Of a stretch of 64,000 nucleotides of DNA, positions 55,272-64,000 are shown in pieces. This stretch comes from Eucommia ulmoides. Its lineage: Eukaryota; Streptophyta; Magnoliopsida; Garryales; Eucommiaceae. The notes under the pieces were generated by a model. It searched no databases. It had not been told where the DNA came from and saw nothing but the letters and a program-made list of their open reading frames with translations. A program made the translations under genes and the position numbers. The stretch lies in NCBI GenBank assembly GCA_016647705.1, contig CM028335.1, positions 2,728,001 to 2,792,000 of the forward strand, written 5' to 3'. Numbering within the stretch: position 1 is the stretch's first letter; each line of letters opens with the position of its first letter.

Positions 55272-55518
55272 AAAGTATGTAAGCATATACCTATTTGGAT
55301 CATTGATATGGTCAAATCTGATGCCTTCTTCATAAGTGTGGAGGTGGGCTACTGATGAGAGATTGATAATCCTACCCTCCACACCACTTGATCTTGCTGT
55401 TTCCTTCATTTTCTCAAGCAGTAGGTTTGTCAAGTAGAAATGACCTTTAAATTCAACAACAAAAAATCATTAAAAATAATAATTATGGGCAGTCTTTGAG
55501 ATTTTAATTAATTAATTT

Positions 55519-55570
<52 letters not shown>

Positions 55571-56060
55571 CCAACATGTGTCCCTTTTCTCGTCAATTAG
55601 AATTTGACTTTTTTTTGGAGAGTATTTTGGGAATTAAATCTTAAGTGCAGCATGCCGATGTGGAAGAAGTGTGCCCTTAAGAACTCCCGGGAATGTAATT
55701 AGATAAGATGCACATAAACTGCACCTTATTGCAAAACAAAAAAAAGAAAAGAAAATACATACCCAGATGATTTGTGGCGAACTGTGTTTCTATTCCATCT
55801 TTGGAGAGCTGGTATGGACAGAACATGACACCCGCATTATTTCTGTAAAAATTCAACATTTTCCTTTGTTTAAATGGGTTCTTTGTCAATTTCAATTCTG
55901 TGCTCTAATGTCACCGGGGAGAGGAGAGAGAGGGGAGAGAGAGCTCCGGGAACAGTTCTGGTTTGTTCCCAGATCATTTTGCTCGAAAAATCTAGGCAAT
56001 AGAACAGGAACATATTCTTTCCGACATATATTTGTTCTTGTTCCCGGGGTTTATGCTGTG

Positions 56061-56126
<66 letters not shown>

Positions 56127-56601
56127 ACTCCGGGCACAGTTTTGGTTTGTTCCCAGAATTTTGGTCTAATAATCTAGGGAGTAGAACAGAAACATATTCT
56201 TTCCGACATATATTTGTTCTTGTTCCCTGATTTGTGAACTAGAAACATTAAACAAACGGGGTTTATACTGTAATTATCTATCTATCTATATATATATAGA
56301 GAGAGAGAGACAGTTTTGGGTTGTTCCCAGAATTTTGGTCTAAGAATCTAGGGAGTAGAACAGAAACATATTTTCTCCCATATTTGATGTTCCTGTTACC
56401 TGATTTGGTCACTGGAAACACTAAAAGAGCGGGGTTTATACTGTAATTATCTAGAGAGAGCTCAGGAAGCAGTTCTGGTTTGCTTCCAGAATGTGCTCTA
56501 AAAAACTAGGGAGTAGAACAGAAACAAATTCTTTCCCACACATTTTTGTTCTTGCTCCCTGATTTTAGAACCGGAAAACGGAGTTTATAATGTAATTATC
56601 T

Positions 56602-56639
<38 letters not shown>

Positions 56640-57425
56640 TTACATCAAGATGTTGAGAGGAAGCTTGAGGGCAACGAAATCATCGGCAAAGTCCTTCACC
56701 GATTTCAACGAACAGAGGTCGAGTTTAAGAACATCAACAAGTGCGCTCTCATTATCGTTGAGAATGAGCTTTTTTGCTTCATTTGCAGCGTCCATATTCC
56801 TGGCGCCGATGATGACGTGACCTCCCCGAAGGGTTATCACCCTCGCCGTCTCCAACCCAATCCCGCTCGCCCCACCTGCAGTTGTACTACTAACATTTAA
56901 TACAAAATTTCACGATTTTAAATTTTTAAAAAATTTATCAAAATAAAGAATCTGGTGAGTGTTAAACTTTAAAAAAAAAATTAGCTTATAAAAGATTCAC
57001 ACCCAAAGAGATAGTGTTTTTTTCATCTCTCTCAAAATGTGGAATCTATTCCAAACATATATGCCACAGTTTCTTATTTTTGACTATTTTTAGATACTTT
57101 TTTCAAGAGTTCGGTTGTTTAGAAAAGTTAATGAGACTGAAATTTTTCGTTATATTATATCTTTTAAAAATTTCATGATTTTCAGTTTCGAAAAAATTTT
57201 CATGAGACCAAAATTTAAGGGTTTGTTGGTTTGCAATAACTTCATGTCTTCAAAGTCCTATCACCATTCACACACACACACACACATATATATAGAGAGA
57301 GGTGGGTGTAAACCAGTAACAATGGCGGTGAGTTTGGAAGCATCAATCCCATCCGTAACTTGTTCAGCTGTTGAGGCTGATCCAAACCCACTTGGGCCTG
57401 GTATTCCTGTTATCAATCTCAACAT
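53126..57425 (-). CDS. Short-chain dehydrogenase/reductase, TIC32-like
   Basis: Eight exons: 57425-57314, 56875-56644, 55842-55763, 55444-55291, 54673-54595, 54479-54395, 53742-53696 and 53299-53126. All joins are GT-AG and in phase, giving 320 residues, the usual length of the family. The nucleotide-binding motif is TGGASGIG (37-44), then NNAG (116-119), the Ser of INLSSVAH (about 172) and YGQSK (Tyr200, Lys204), a full catalytic set; SVHPG follows. The opening [15 protein letters not shown] matches plant TIC32/retinol-dehydrogenase-like proteins, which are NADP(H)-dependent. Arabidopsis TIC32 sits at the chloroplast inner envelope, but most relatives are uncharacterised. The first exon's ATG is the only start that keeps this motif. 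Introns carry a minisatellite, (TA)n, MITEs and a SINE piece. The substrate is unknown. Confidence 0.9.
53307..53375 (-). mobile_element. Au-type SINE 3' end beside a splice acceptor
   Basis: On the minus strand: GGATTCATGTAGTCGATCC, then AAGTGGGACAAAGACTTAGT and a (TTG)n(TTA)n tail. This is the 3' end of plant Au-like SINEs (GTAGCCGACCCCA...TTGGGA.AAGGCTT.GTTGTTGTTG). The tail stops at 53307. Only GGCGCAG separates it from exon 8 of the dehydrogenase at 53299. The 5' part of the SINE, with A and B boxes, is not recognisable. Confidence 0.65.
53810..54375. repeat. GTTACATG dispersed repeat copy
   Basis: TTAGTCCCAAATAACAGATG opens it and CGGGACTAAAACACAAATTG is near its right end. Between are many TTAGTTACATGTA words. 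It lies in intron 6 of the dehydrogenase. Confidence 0.55.
54925..55150. repeat. MITE family A copy
   Basis: CAAAAGTTCAAAATCACTGC and TTATGTGAAAAAATTATAAA in the core, GTGAACTGCATGAGC and GATGGTACACTAAG at the right. It lies in intron 4 of the dehydrogenase. Confidence 0.5.
55520..55566. repeat. (TA)n microsatellite
   Basis: An uninterrupted TA run of about 23 units in intron 3 of the dehydrogenase. A shorter one lies at about 55249-55271. Confidence 0.95.
55925..56600. repeat. Four-copy minisatellite in dehydrogenase intron 2
   Basis: Four units of about 150-190 bp share GTTTGTTCCCAGAATTTTGG, CTAGGGAGTAGAACAGAAAC, CTTTCC(G/C)ACATATATTTGTT and GGGGTTTATACTGTAATTAT. They are joined by (TATC)n and (GA)n runs of varying length (TATC about 56065-56096; GA about 56601-56638). 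Units start near 55929, 56113, 56303 and 56453. Confidence 0.75.
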
Positions 57426-58155
57426 CCCCACAATGTAGAGAGAGAGAGAGAGAGAGAGAGATGAGTGAACAGGGAGGGGAAATGGGTATTATTTATAACA
57501 AGAAGGAAACCAAGGAATTTAGAGAGAGAGTAAAAATGGAGGAAAAAGATCTAAGAAAATGCACGGGACGCTTGCATTGAACATGAAAGAAAAGATTAAA
57601 GAAAACAAGTTAAGGTTGGGAGAGAGGGTAGGTCATTAAAAGAGTTTGGTGGGTTTTGGACGCAATAATCTGGACATTGAATGCCGGAATCGGCGAATGT
57701 AAATACCTTCCCAGTTCCCACCCACTCTTGACCTTACCCTCTTTATTTCCCTTAGGGTTGGCAATGGGCCGGGCAGGGCCTGTCCGGCCCGAAAATCATG
57801 AAACCCGACTGGGCCCGGCAGACTTTAACCAGTCAATGGAATAGTGATATTTTTATTAATAGTAAAATAATTACATCACTATATTAAATAATAAATTTTT
57901 ATAAGCAAATGCATCACTATAAAATGTATACATCCCAATTAGGTTAACACTTATACATTTGACAATCACTTACACTGCTATCAACCCAAAATAAATTATA
58001 TTAAAATAAATTAAAAATTTTAACGATTTTTAATCATCACCTTCATTTGGAGAACTATCTTCCATAAATGATGGTTTTGATAATTTTAAATTCAGTAAAT
58101 CTTCATTAAGTGCATCTATTCTGTCTTGTTCTTGTTACCTCTGCCCCGCAAGTTT

Positions 58156-59609
58156 TCAATCTTTTAGATATATTAAAGCTTCCACAGTATCTGGATTAAG
58201 ACTGCAACGGGTTACTGATATAGTTCTATCACCTGCACTAAAAGCTTCTTCCGATGCAACAATCGAAACTAGAACCGTTAGTATGCTATGGACCATGGTG
58301 GAAAGAATTGGAAAAATCATGTACAATTTCAGCCACAGCCCAATCAACCTCATTAGGATATGCCATCGACGATTGACAAGATGTTTGTGTTAATTCAGTA
58401 CAAAATAAGTCTATAGCTTTTTTATATTTTGTTGCTGTTTTCAGAAGCTCATATGTAGAATTCTACTTATGAGGTACATCACTAAGTATGTTTTTTCTCT
58501 TCATATTCACCATTTGAGTGTATTTTTTATACAATTCATAACGTACTTGTGAAGAATTAATATTACGAACAATAACTTTAATTTTTTCAATAGAATCATT
58601 TAAAGTTGATAATCCGTCTTGTACAATTATATTTAAAATATGAGCACAACATCGAACGTGAAGTAAAAGACCATTAAGCGACAAATCTAAATAATTTTTA
58701 AGATATATCTTAGCAACATCATTGTTAGAAGCGTTGTCAAAAGAAATTGAAAATATTTTGTCTTTAATACCCCAAGAATTCAATTCTGCAAGTATTTCAT
58801 TGGCTATTATATAACCCGTGTGAGGAGTTTCAATCATTTAAAAAAAAAATCTTTTATTTAAATTCCAGTCATAATTTATGTAATGAACAGTTAATGTCAT
58901 GTAACCAATATGTTGTGGAGATGTCTAAAGATCACAAGTCAAACATATTTGACCATTATAATTTTGAAAAAAAAAATCAAATTTTGTTTTTGCAAATTAT
59001 ATTTTTTCATTATCTCTTTTAGCCGTTGTGGCTGAAAATCCTTTAAATTGTGGAACAAAATCTCTTTGTATCATACCAGAAAAATCATGTTTTTCTATAA
59101 ATGTAAATGGTTGCTCAGCTCTAACAATGTAATCAATAATTTCTTTTCGGGCTACTTGTTCATTGTAAGAAAATGTTGATAAATTACCGCTACTACCAAT
59201 AACCAATTTAGACTGACTTTTAGTATTGTTCTTTTGTTTTTGAGTTGTGTTTTTTATGTGCAAGTAAATGTCTTCTTAAATGAGTAGTGTCTTTAGATGA
59301 GTCACCATATAATAAATTATTGCAAATTGCGCATTTAGCTTTTGTTTTTTCAACTTCATTATTATTAACTACTATAATTTGAAAATGTTCCCAAACATCA
59401 AATTTTGTTCTTCCATGAACGGATTATGGAGTTACAATATGTGATGCACATGTAGTATTAGAGGTATTAGTTGCATTAGTTTCAATTGAATTTAATTGAA
59501 TTAGCGATGATAATCCAACTTCAAATTCATGAAGATCTTGATCATCATCTGTAAATGAAACGAAATTAAAATTCATGTTAGCCATTAGCAAATAAAAATA
59601 AATAAACAA
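58156..59609 (-). pseudogene. hAT (Ac-like) transposase, multiply broken
   Basis: In order on the minus strand: an N-terminal piece (59609-59424); a BED-type zinc finger, VWEHFQ, then KAKCAICNNLL and TTHLRRHLLAH (about 59390-59250); a piece at 59263-58997; the catalytic-region segment SISFDNASNNDVA with HVRCCAHILNIIVQDGL (58837-58463); and the C-terminal dimerisation motif SIVASEEAFSAGDR with LNPDTVEALIYL (about 58270-58160). This is the hAT family order. Much of the region between the middle and the C-terminus is missing, and several stops and frameshifts are present. Confidence 0.82.
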
Positions 59610-60049
59610 TTAAAGATAACAATCAACAATATAATAGTAACAAATCAAATTAATATTATCGAAAATGAAACATATAATTGAAGACGGTGAAGGATGTTTG
59701 ACAATATTTTGCACTTTCGAATTCTTTGAATTAAACACTTAGTAATTGTGAAATAAATAAAATATTGAAGTATGTAAGTAGAGAGAGTTTGAGAGTTAGT
59801 GTGGAAGAAATGAAATTAGATGGAGTTATTTATATTGTTTTTAGGAGGGATGACAAATGTAAATAAAGGGGGGTATAATATAATTCTAATATTAAATTTC
59901 TACACAAAAACAATCAATTCTTTAATGGGCTAAATGACTAATGACTTTAAAAAAAAATTCTTACACTTACTTAGATTGGGGGGGCAATGTAAGAAATTTT
60001 CTTACACATTTGTCATGTCATGACAAATGTGCGTACTTTTTTATTAAAA

Positions 60050-60054
<5 letters not shown>

Positions 60055-60083
<29 letters not shown>
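60055..60083. repeat. (TA)n microsatellite
   Basis: A TA run of about 14 units inside the hAT remnant; others lie at about 60137-60150 and 60448-60468. Confidence 0.9.
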
Positions 60084-60086
<3 letters not shown>

Positions 60087-60715
60087 TATATGTGTATTTT
60101 TAATTTATATTTATATTATTATTACATTATTTATTTATATATATATATGTATGTGTGTGTTAATTGTTATATTATATATTTTTTATATTAGGTGACTAAT
60201 AATATATATATAAAGTAAAAAAAAAATTAAGTCTTATATTAATAAAGTCAAAAAAATATTGAACATTACTCTTTAACTCTTTTCACTAGATATTTATACA
60301 TAACCAAGATTTGTAACCTAATGGTTACTAAGTTAGTAAGATTGATTTTTTAATGAGAGGTTTATTGTTCAATTTTCTTTTCCTTCAACCATTTGCAAAA
60401 AAATAAAATATTTTAATTATTTTGAAATCCAAAAATTTAAATATAATATATATATATATATATATATAGTTACGGGATTTGAAAGTCGGACTTCGGGCTC
60501 CGGTCTCGGGTAGCCTGAAAATTGGGTTTTGGGCTCGGGCTTTCGGGCCGGATTTCTATAAAATACTCAAAGCCCGAGCCCAACCGAAAGCCCTTTGGCT
60601 CGGGCTCGGGCCAGGCTAAGCCCGGCGGGCTTCGGGCTTTTTGAAGAGGCATTTTCCCTTTCCCAAATCAAAACTTAGAAAACATGACCTAAAAAGATAA
60701 TGCTCAGAAACACAG

Positions 60716-61810
60716 ACCCCGTTTGGTTAGGCCCTGGTTAGTGTTTCCATTCCAACCCAAAATTTTTGGGATTGATTTTTGGGTTAACAAACACAAAACT
60801 CAACCCAACTCAATTCAAAAAATGAAAATTGATTCTCAAAATTATAAGAAAATGAGAAAAAAAAAAAAAAAAAAAATTTCTTTTTTCTGTGCCCAAAAAA
60901 TTATTTAGTAAGATCTCTTGTTCGAACTTCATCCCACGCATTTTGGAAACCCTTCATTTTTTTGACTTTTCATTTGCCGAACTTGTTCTTCTTCTCCTAC
61001 CCAAGCCATAGGTTATTGTTTGTTCGAAATCGTTCCTCCTCGCCATCGTCTTCGCCGTTCTCCTACCCGTCGTCGTCTTCGCCATCCACCTCTTCCTCGC
61101 AATCATCTTCGTCGTCATCTTTCTCGAAATCGCCGGATTCTTTCCTTCGCCGCTCGTTCCTCCGCCTCGCAATTGTATTCGCCACTCGTTCTTCCTCGCA
61201 ATCGTCGTCGCCGTCCTCACCATCGTCTTCGCCGAACTCGTTGTTGTCGTTGTCCTCGCCATCGCCATCGCCATTGTCCTCACCATTTAGGGTTTCTATG
61301 TCGTTCGTTACTGAAATCAAACATGTTTCGATTTCGTTCATTCTTTAGGGTTTGGTTGCTTGTTCATTCTCAAAATCGATTTCAGTGCTCGTTGATGAAA
61401 TCGATTTTGATTTCGTTGTTTGTTCACAAAATCGATTGTTTGTTCACGAAATCGTTGTTCGTTGTTCGTTCACGAAATCGATTTCGTTGCTTGTTGACGA
61501 AATCGATTTCGATTTCGTTGTTCGTTCATGAAAATCTTTGTGGAATTCGATCGCCCTGTTTGGTGAAGATAAAGACGAAGGAAGAGAAAAGAAGAAAAAA
61601 AAAAAAGAAAAAAAAAAAACAATTGTGAGGAAATAATTATAAGATAATATTGTTACCAAACACGATTATGTTCTCAGTACAAAAAAAAAATAAAAATTAT
61701 CGCTATCAAACGCAATTATATTTTTAGTAAGAAACAAAATTTTCAACTCAAGCCAACCTGACACATCCTAGTTAGGCTGAGAAAAGTGCGAACACTAACC
61801 AAACGCCACC
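60716..61810. mobile_element. Long relative of the 14.6-kb MITE, with unrelated ~700-bp core
   Basis: The outer ~190 bp at the left (GTTAGTGTTTCCATTCCAAC, GGGATTGATTTTTGGG, CAAAACTCAACCCAAC) and ~180 bp at the right (TTACCAAACACGATTATGTT, CTCAGTACAAAA, ACTAACCAAACGCC) match 14576-15050. The core at about 60905-61625 has no counterpart there. TAA follows the right end; the left flank is unclear. Confidence 0.6.
61340..61535. repeat. CGAAATCGATTTCG-type degenerate repeats
   Basis: Words such as GAAATCGATTTC (a perfect palindrome) and TTGTTCACGAAATCG recur six or more times over about 190 bp in the core of the long MITE. Confidence 0.6.
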
Positions 61811-62920
61811 TAAGTTCTCAGGAACACTTCCAAATTTGTTGAAAAATTATCCGAAATGATGATAATACGAAGATGATTGAAGGTTGGTCGTGGAAGGAGA
61901 GGAAGAATGGAAGATGCTTTGAAAGAGAAGAAGAGAAAGTGTAAGGGAAAAAAGTGTAAATATTATAAACGAAATGAGTGTACATTCAACATTTATTTTT
62001 TATTTATTTCAATTATCGATACCCTTAATGGTAATTTAACATAGGGGTAAAATTGTAGTAAAAATGCATTAAAAATGGGTGTACATCTAGCAAATTTGGG
62101 TGTACATATAGAAACTCCCATTATGAAAAATGTAGAAGTGCTTTGTCGATATAATAGGAGTGTCTCAAGTAAAAACGTTTATAAATTCACCATAATCGGT
62201 GTGAGATTTTTGTAATAATTTGAATAATATATTTTTTTTTTGTAAATGGTATTTTGTCAAAAATAAAATTCGGCCTATTCTAATTTTCAGCTTAAAATTA
62301 GGATTTAACTCCAATTATTTTTTTTTCTTTTTTCCCACTATTTTTACTCATATTTTTTTAAGTTCCCACTTTTTTTTGGTACAATTTTACCCTTAAAATA
62401 AAATCAATAGGGCTAAAAATTAAAGCAAAATTCAAAAACTCAACCTTTATTTGTGAAAAAAAAATCAAGAAACATTTATAAATTCACCATAATCATTATG
62501 GGATTCTTGTAATAATTTTGAAAATAAAAATGAAAATATATTTTTTTAATTAAAAGTAAATTTTAAATGGTTGTGGGGTCTATCCGAAAATAAGGTGCTT
62601 GAATGCTTCATTGATTTTAAAAAACATGTAAAATTAAGTAAACAATAATTTAATGCATTTATTGCAATTTGTTATGGAATTTATTACTCTAACCTCCACT
62701 TTTGGCTGACTCTCAAAAAGAATTGAAGTCAATCAATTAAAAAATGGAGGAAAATAAAATTAAAATTGAAGAGAAAATCAAGTGACCGACCTCTTTTATT
62801 TGGTAAAAAAAAATCTATTAATTGTCTCAAATGACAAAGAAAAATCTATCAAGCAATCAAGTGATCAAGAAAATTGGTCTGAGTGGCCATAAATTTTTGA
62901 GTTTCTTGAAGAACCGTGTA
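61811..62920. other. Gene-free stretch
   Basis: AT-rich. ATTCACCATAATCRTTRTGRGATT recurs at about 62186 and 62484, a loose direct repeat of about 300 bp. No gene is recognised. Confidence 0.45.
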
Positions 62921-62924
62921 CAAA

Positions 62925-63090
62925 GTCAAAATTTTTGTCCATACAAAATTTAAATTTTTTGTTTGACTTGATAAGTAATTCTTTTTAAAAATCTAAAGTT
63001 ACTGTATTACATGAAAGTCACTATAATTTTTTCATATACAAAATTATAGTAACTTTCATGTTGTGCAGTGACTTTTAATTTTTTACTTAT
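62925..63090. repeat. MITE family A copy, diverged
   Basis: AATCTAAAGTTACTGTATTA, ATTTTTTCATATACAAAATT and GTAACTTTCATG are in the family's core order. The ends are lost. Confidence 0.4.
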
Positions 63091-63097
63091 GAGAAAA

Positions 63098-63590
63098 TTG
63101 TCATTTTGATCCCTAAAGTATAGGGTCTATGCAGACCCCGAGATTTGTCAAACTGCACATTTGATCCCTCTAGTTTCATATTTGTTCCAATCCCCCAAAA
63201 TTGAAAATGTTATTAATGATTTTGAATGAAAAAATAAAGAGTTCTCAACACGTGGTCTTCTAATAGAGAGATATTGTCGTCATTTCATCACTCCACTAAA
63301 CTTAAGACGTTTTTTTTAACCATTGTTCATGTTTTCCTCTCTCATTCTCATAAGAAGTATTGTCAGAAAAAGATTAGGGAAAAACACTTTAAGTTTAGTG
63401 GAGCTATTAGAAGGCCACCAAGTTGAGTAAAATCTATTTTCCATCTAAAATTATTAACAATATTTTTAATTTTGTGCAATTAAAATTAATATTAACTTTG
63501 AAAATTAAATGTGTAATTTGACAAATATCAGGGTCCACATACACCTATCCCATATTTTAAGTACAAAAAATATGATTTTTTTAGAATTAT
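63098..63590. mobile_element. Long-TIR MITE
   Basis: Left arm CTAAAGTATAGGGTCTATGC with GAGATTTGTCAAACTGCACA; right arm reversed TTAAAATATGGGATAGGTGT with GATATTTGTCAAATTACACA. The arms are about 80-100 bp. It looks Mutator-like; the target duplication is not certain. Confidence 0.55.
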
Positions 63591-64000
63591 TGAATTTTTA
63601 AAAAAATTACTTGATTGAGTAGGTGGGTTGTAAAACTTGGAGCTAATCGCAATTTTTTTTTAGCAATATCTACTGAATATTTGTATAAATCATGTGAGTT
63701 TATCTAATATTTCAAAGATGAGAAATTTATTATTTCGTCTTACAAAGATAGTAAAATTATAAAAAAAATAAAAATAAAAAATTTGACTCAAATAATTAAG
63801 GTAATGATTCATTTTGGGTTTGGAATGAAGTTGAAAATGACCATTCAATTCTTATATTTGGTTGGTGTGATTAATTTTCATTCTCATTCTCAAGTAATGA
63901 TTAATTCTACATCTCATGGAATTAGTCAATTCCAAATAAAATAAGATATTAGTTAATCATAGGATTACCTAATCCAAAATGAAATGAGGTATTCTGTAAG

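Larger units (their letters stand above)
57752..60650 (-). mobile_element. hAT transposon, decayed
   Basis: A disrupted hAT transposase (58156-59609) lies between two GC-rich blocks built of CGGGC/GGGCCGG words (57770-57830 and 60470-60640), a usual subterminal arrangement. The left end TAGGGTTGGCAATGGGCC at 57753 resembles a hAT terminal repeat. The matching right end was not found, so the right limit is approximate. Confidence 0.6.

Noticed and set aside
60954-61628. Overlapping open frames of 92-202 residues on both strands rich in Ser, Arg or Glu/Asp
   Set aside because: They come from low-complexity TCGTCTTCGCC-type repeats inside a MITE core. All frames look repetitive and none resembles a protein family.

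Overview
The window is a stretch of flowering-plant nuclear DNA, most likely from a eudicot. The evidence is multi-exon genes with GT-AG introns, plant-specific protein families (MYB-CC factor, P-class PPR protein), AT-rich intergenic DNA, and dense plant-type transposable elements (TRIMs, MITEs, MULE, Harbinger and hAT remnants, Ty3/gypsy DNA, SINEs). The species cannot be named from the sequence alone.

Layout. 0-4.4 kb: decayed retrotransposon-like DNA with a 43-bp tandem array, then a foldback MITE. 4.4-8.3 kb (minus): a six-exon gene for a two-RRM, UBA2-like RNA-binding protein. 8.5-10.6 kb: MITEs and a long-inverted-repeat element. 10.7-14.3 kb (minus): a six-exon MYB-CC (GARP) transcription factor with two TRIM retrotransposons in adjacent introns. 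14.5-22 kb: AT-rich MITE-rich DNA. 22.4-31.1 kb: two MULE transposase fragments, a two-gene PIF/Harbinger element and a hAT-type MITE. 33.4-35.1 kb: an intact single-exon gene of a plant-specific family and a decayed tandem copy. 37.155-44.264 kb: a 7.1-kb non-autonomous Ty3/gypsy-type LTR retrotransposon with a perfect 5-bp target duplication, itself split by another insertion. 45.9-48.3 kb (plus): an intronless PPR gene, probable orthologue of Arabidopsis MEE40 (At3g53700). 50.46-50.83 kb (plus): a small two-helix membrane protein. 53.1-57.4 kb (minus): an eight-exon TIC32-like short-chain dehydrogenase. 57.7-64 kb: a decayed hAT element and further MITEs.

The six host genes look functionally unrelated, as is usual in plants; no gene cluster or operon is evident. 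The main interest is the transposon archaeology. Several elements could be delimited to the base by target-site duplications: two TRIMs that share a 137-bp internal domain but point in opposite directions, a hAT MITE, a MULE MITE, a SINE and the LTR element. Several insertions touch host genes, for example a SINE tail sitting a few bases from a splice acceptor. Exon models were assembled by hand from splice sites, reading phase and protein-family memory; no alignment or database search was run.
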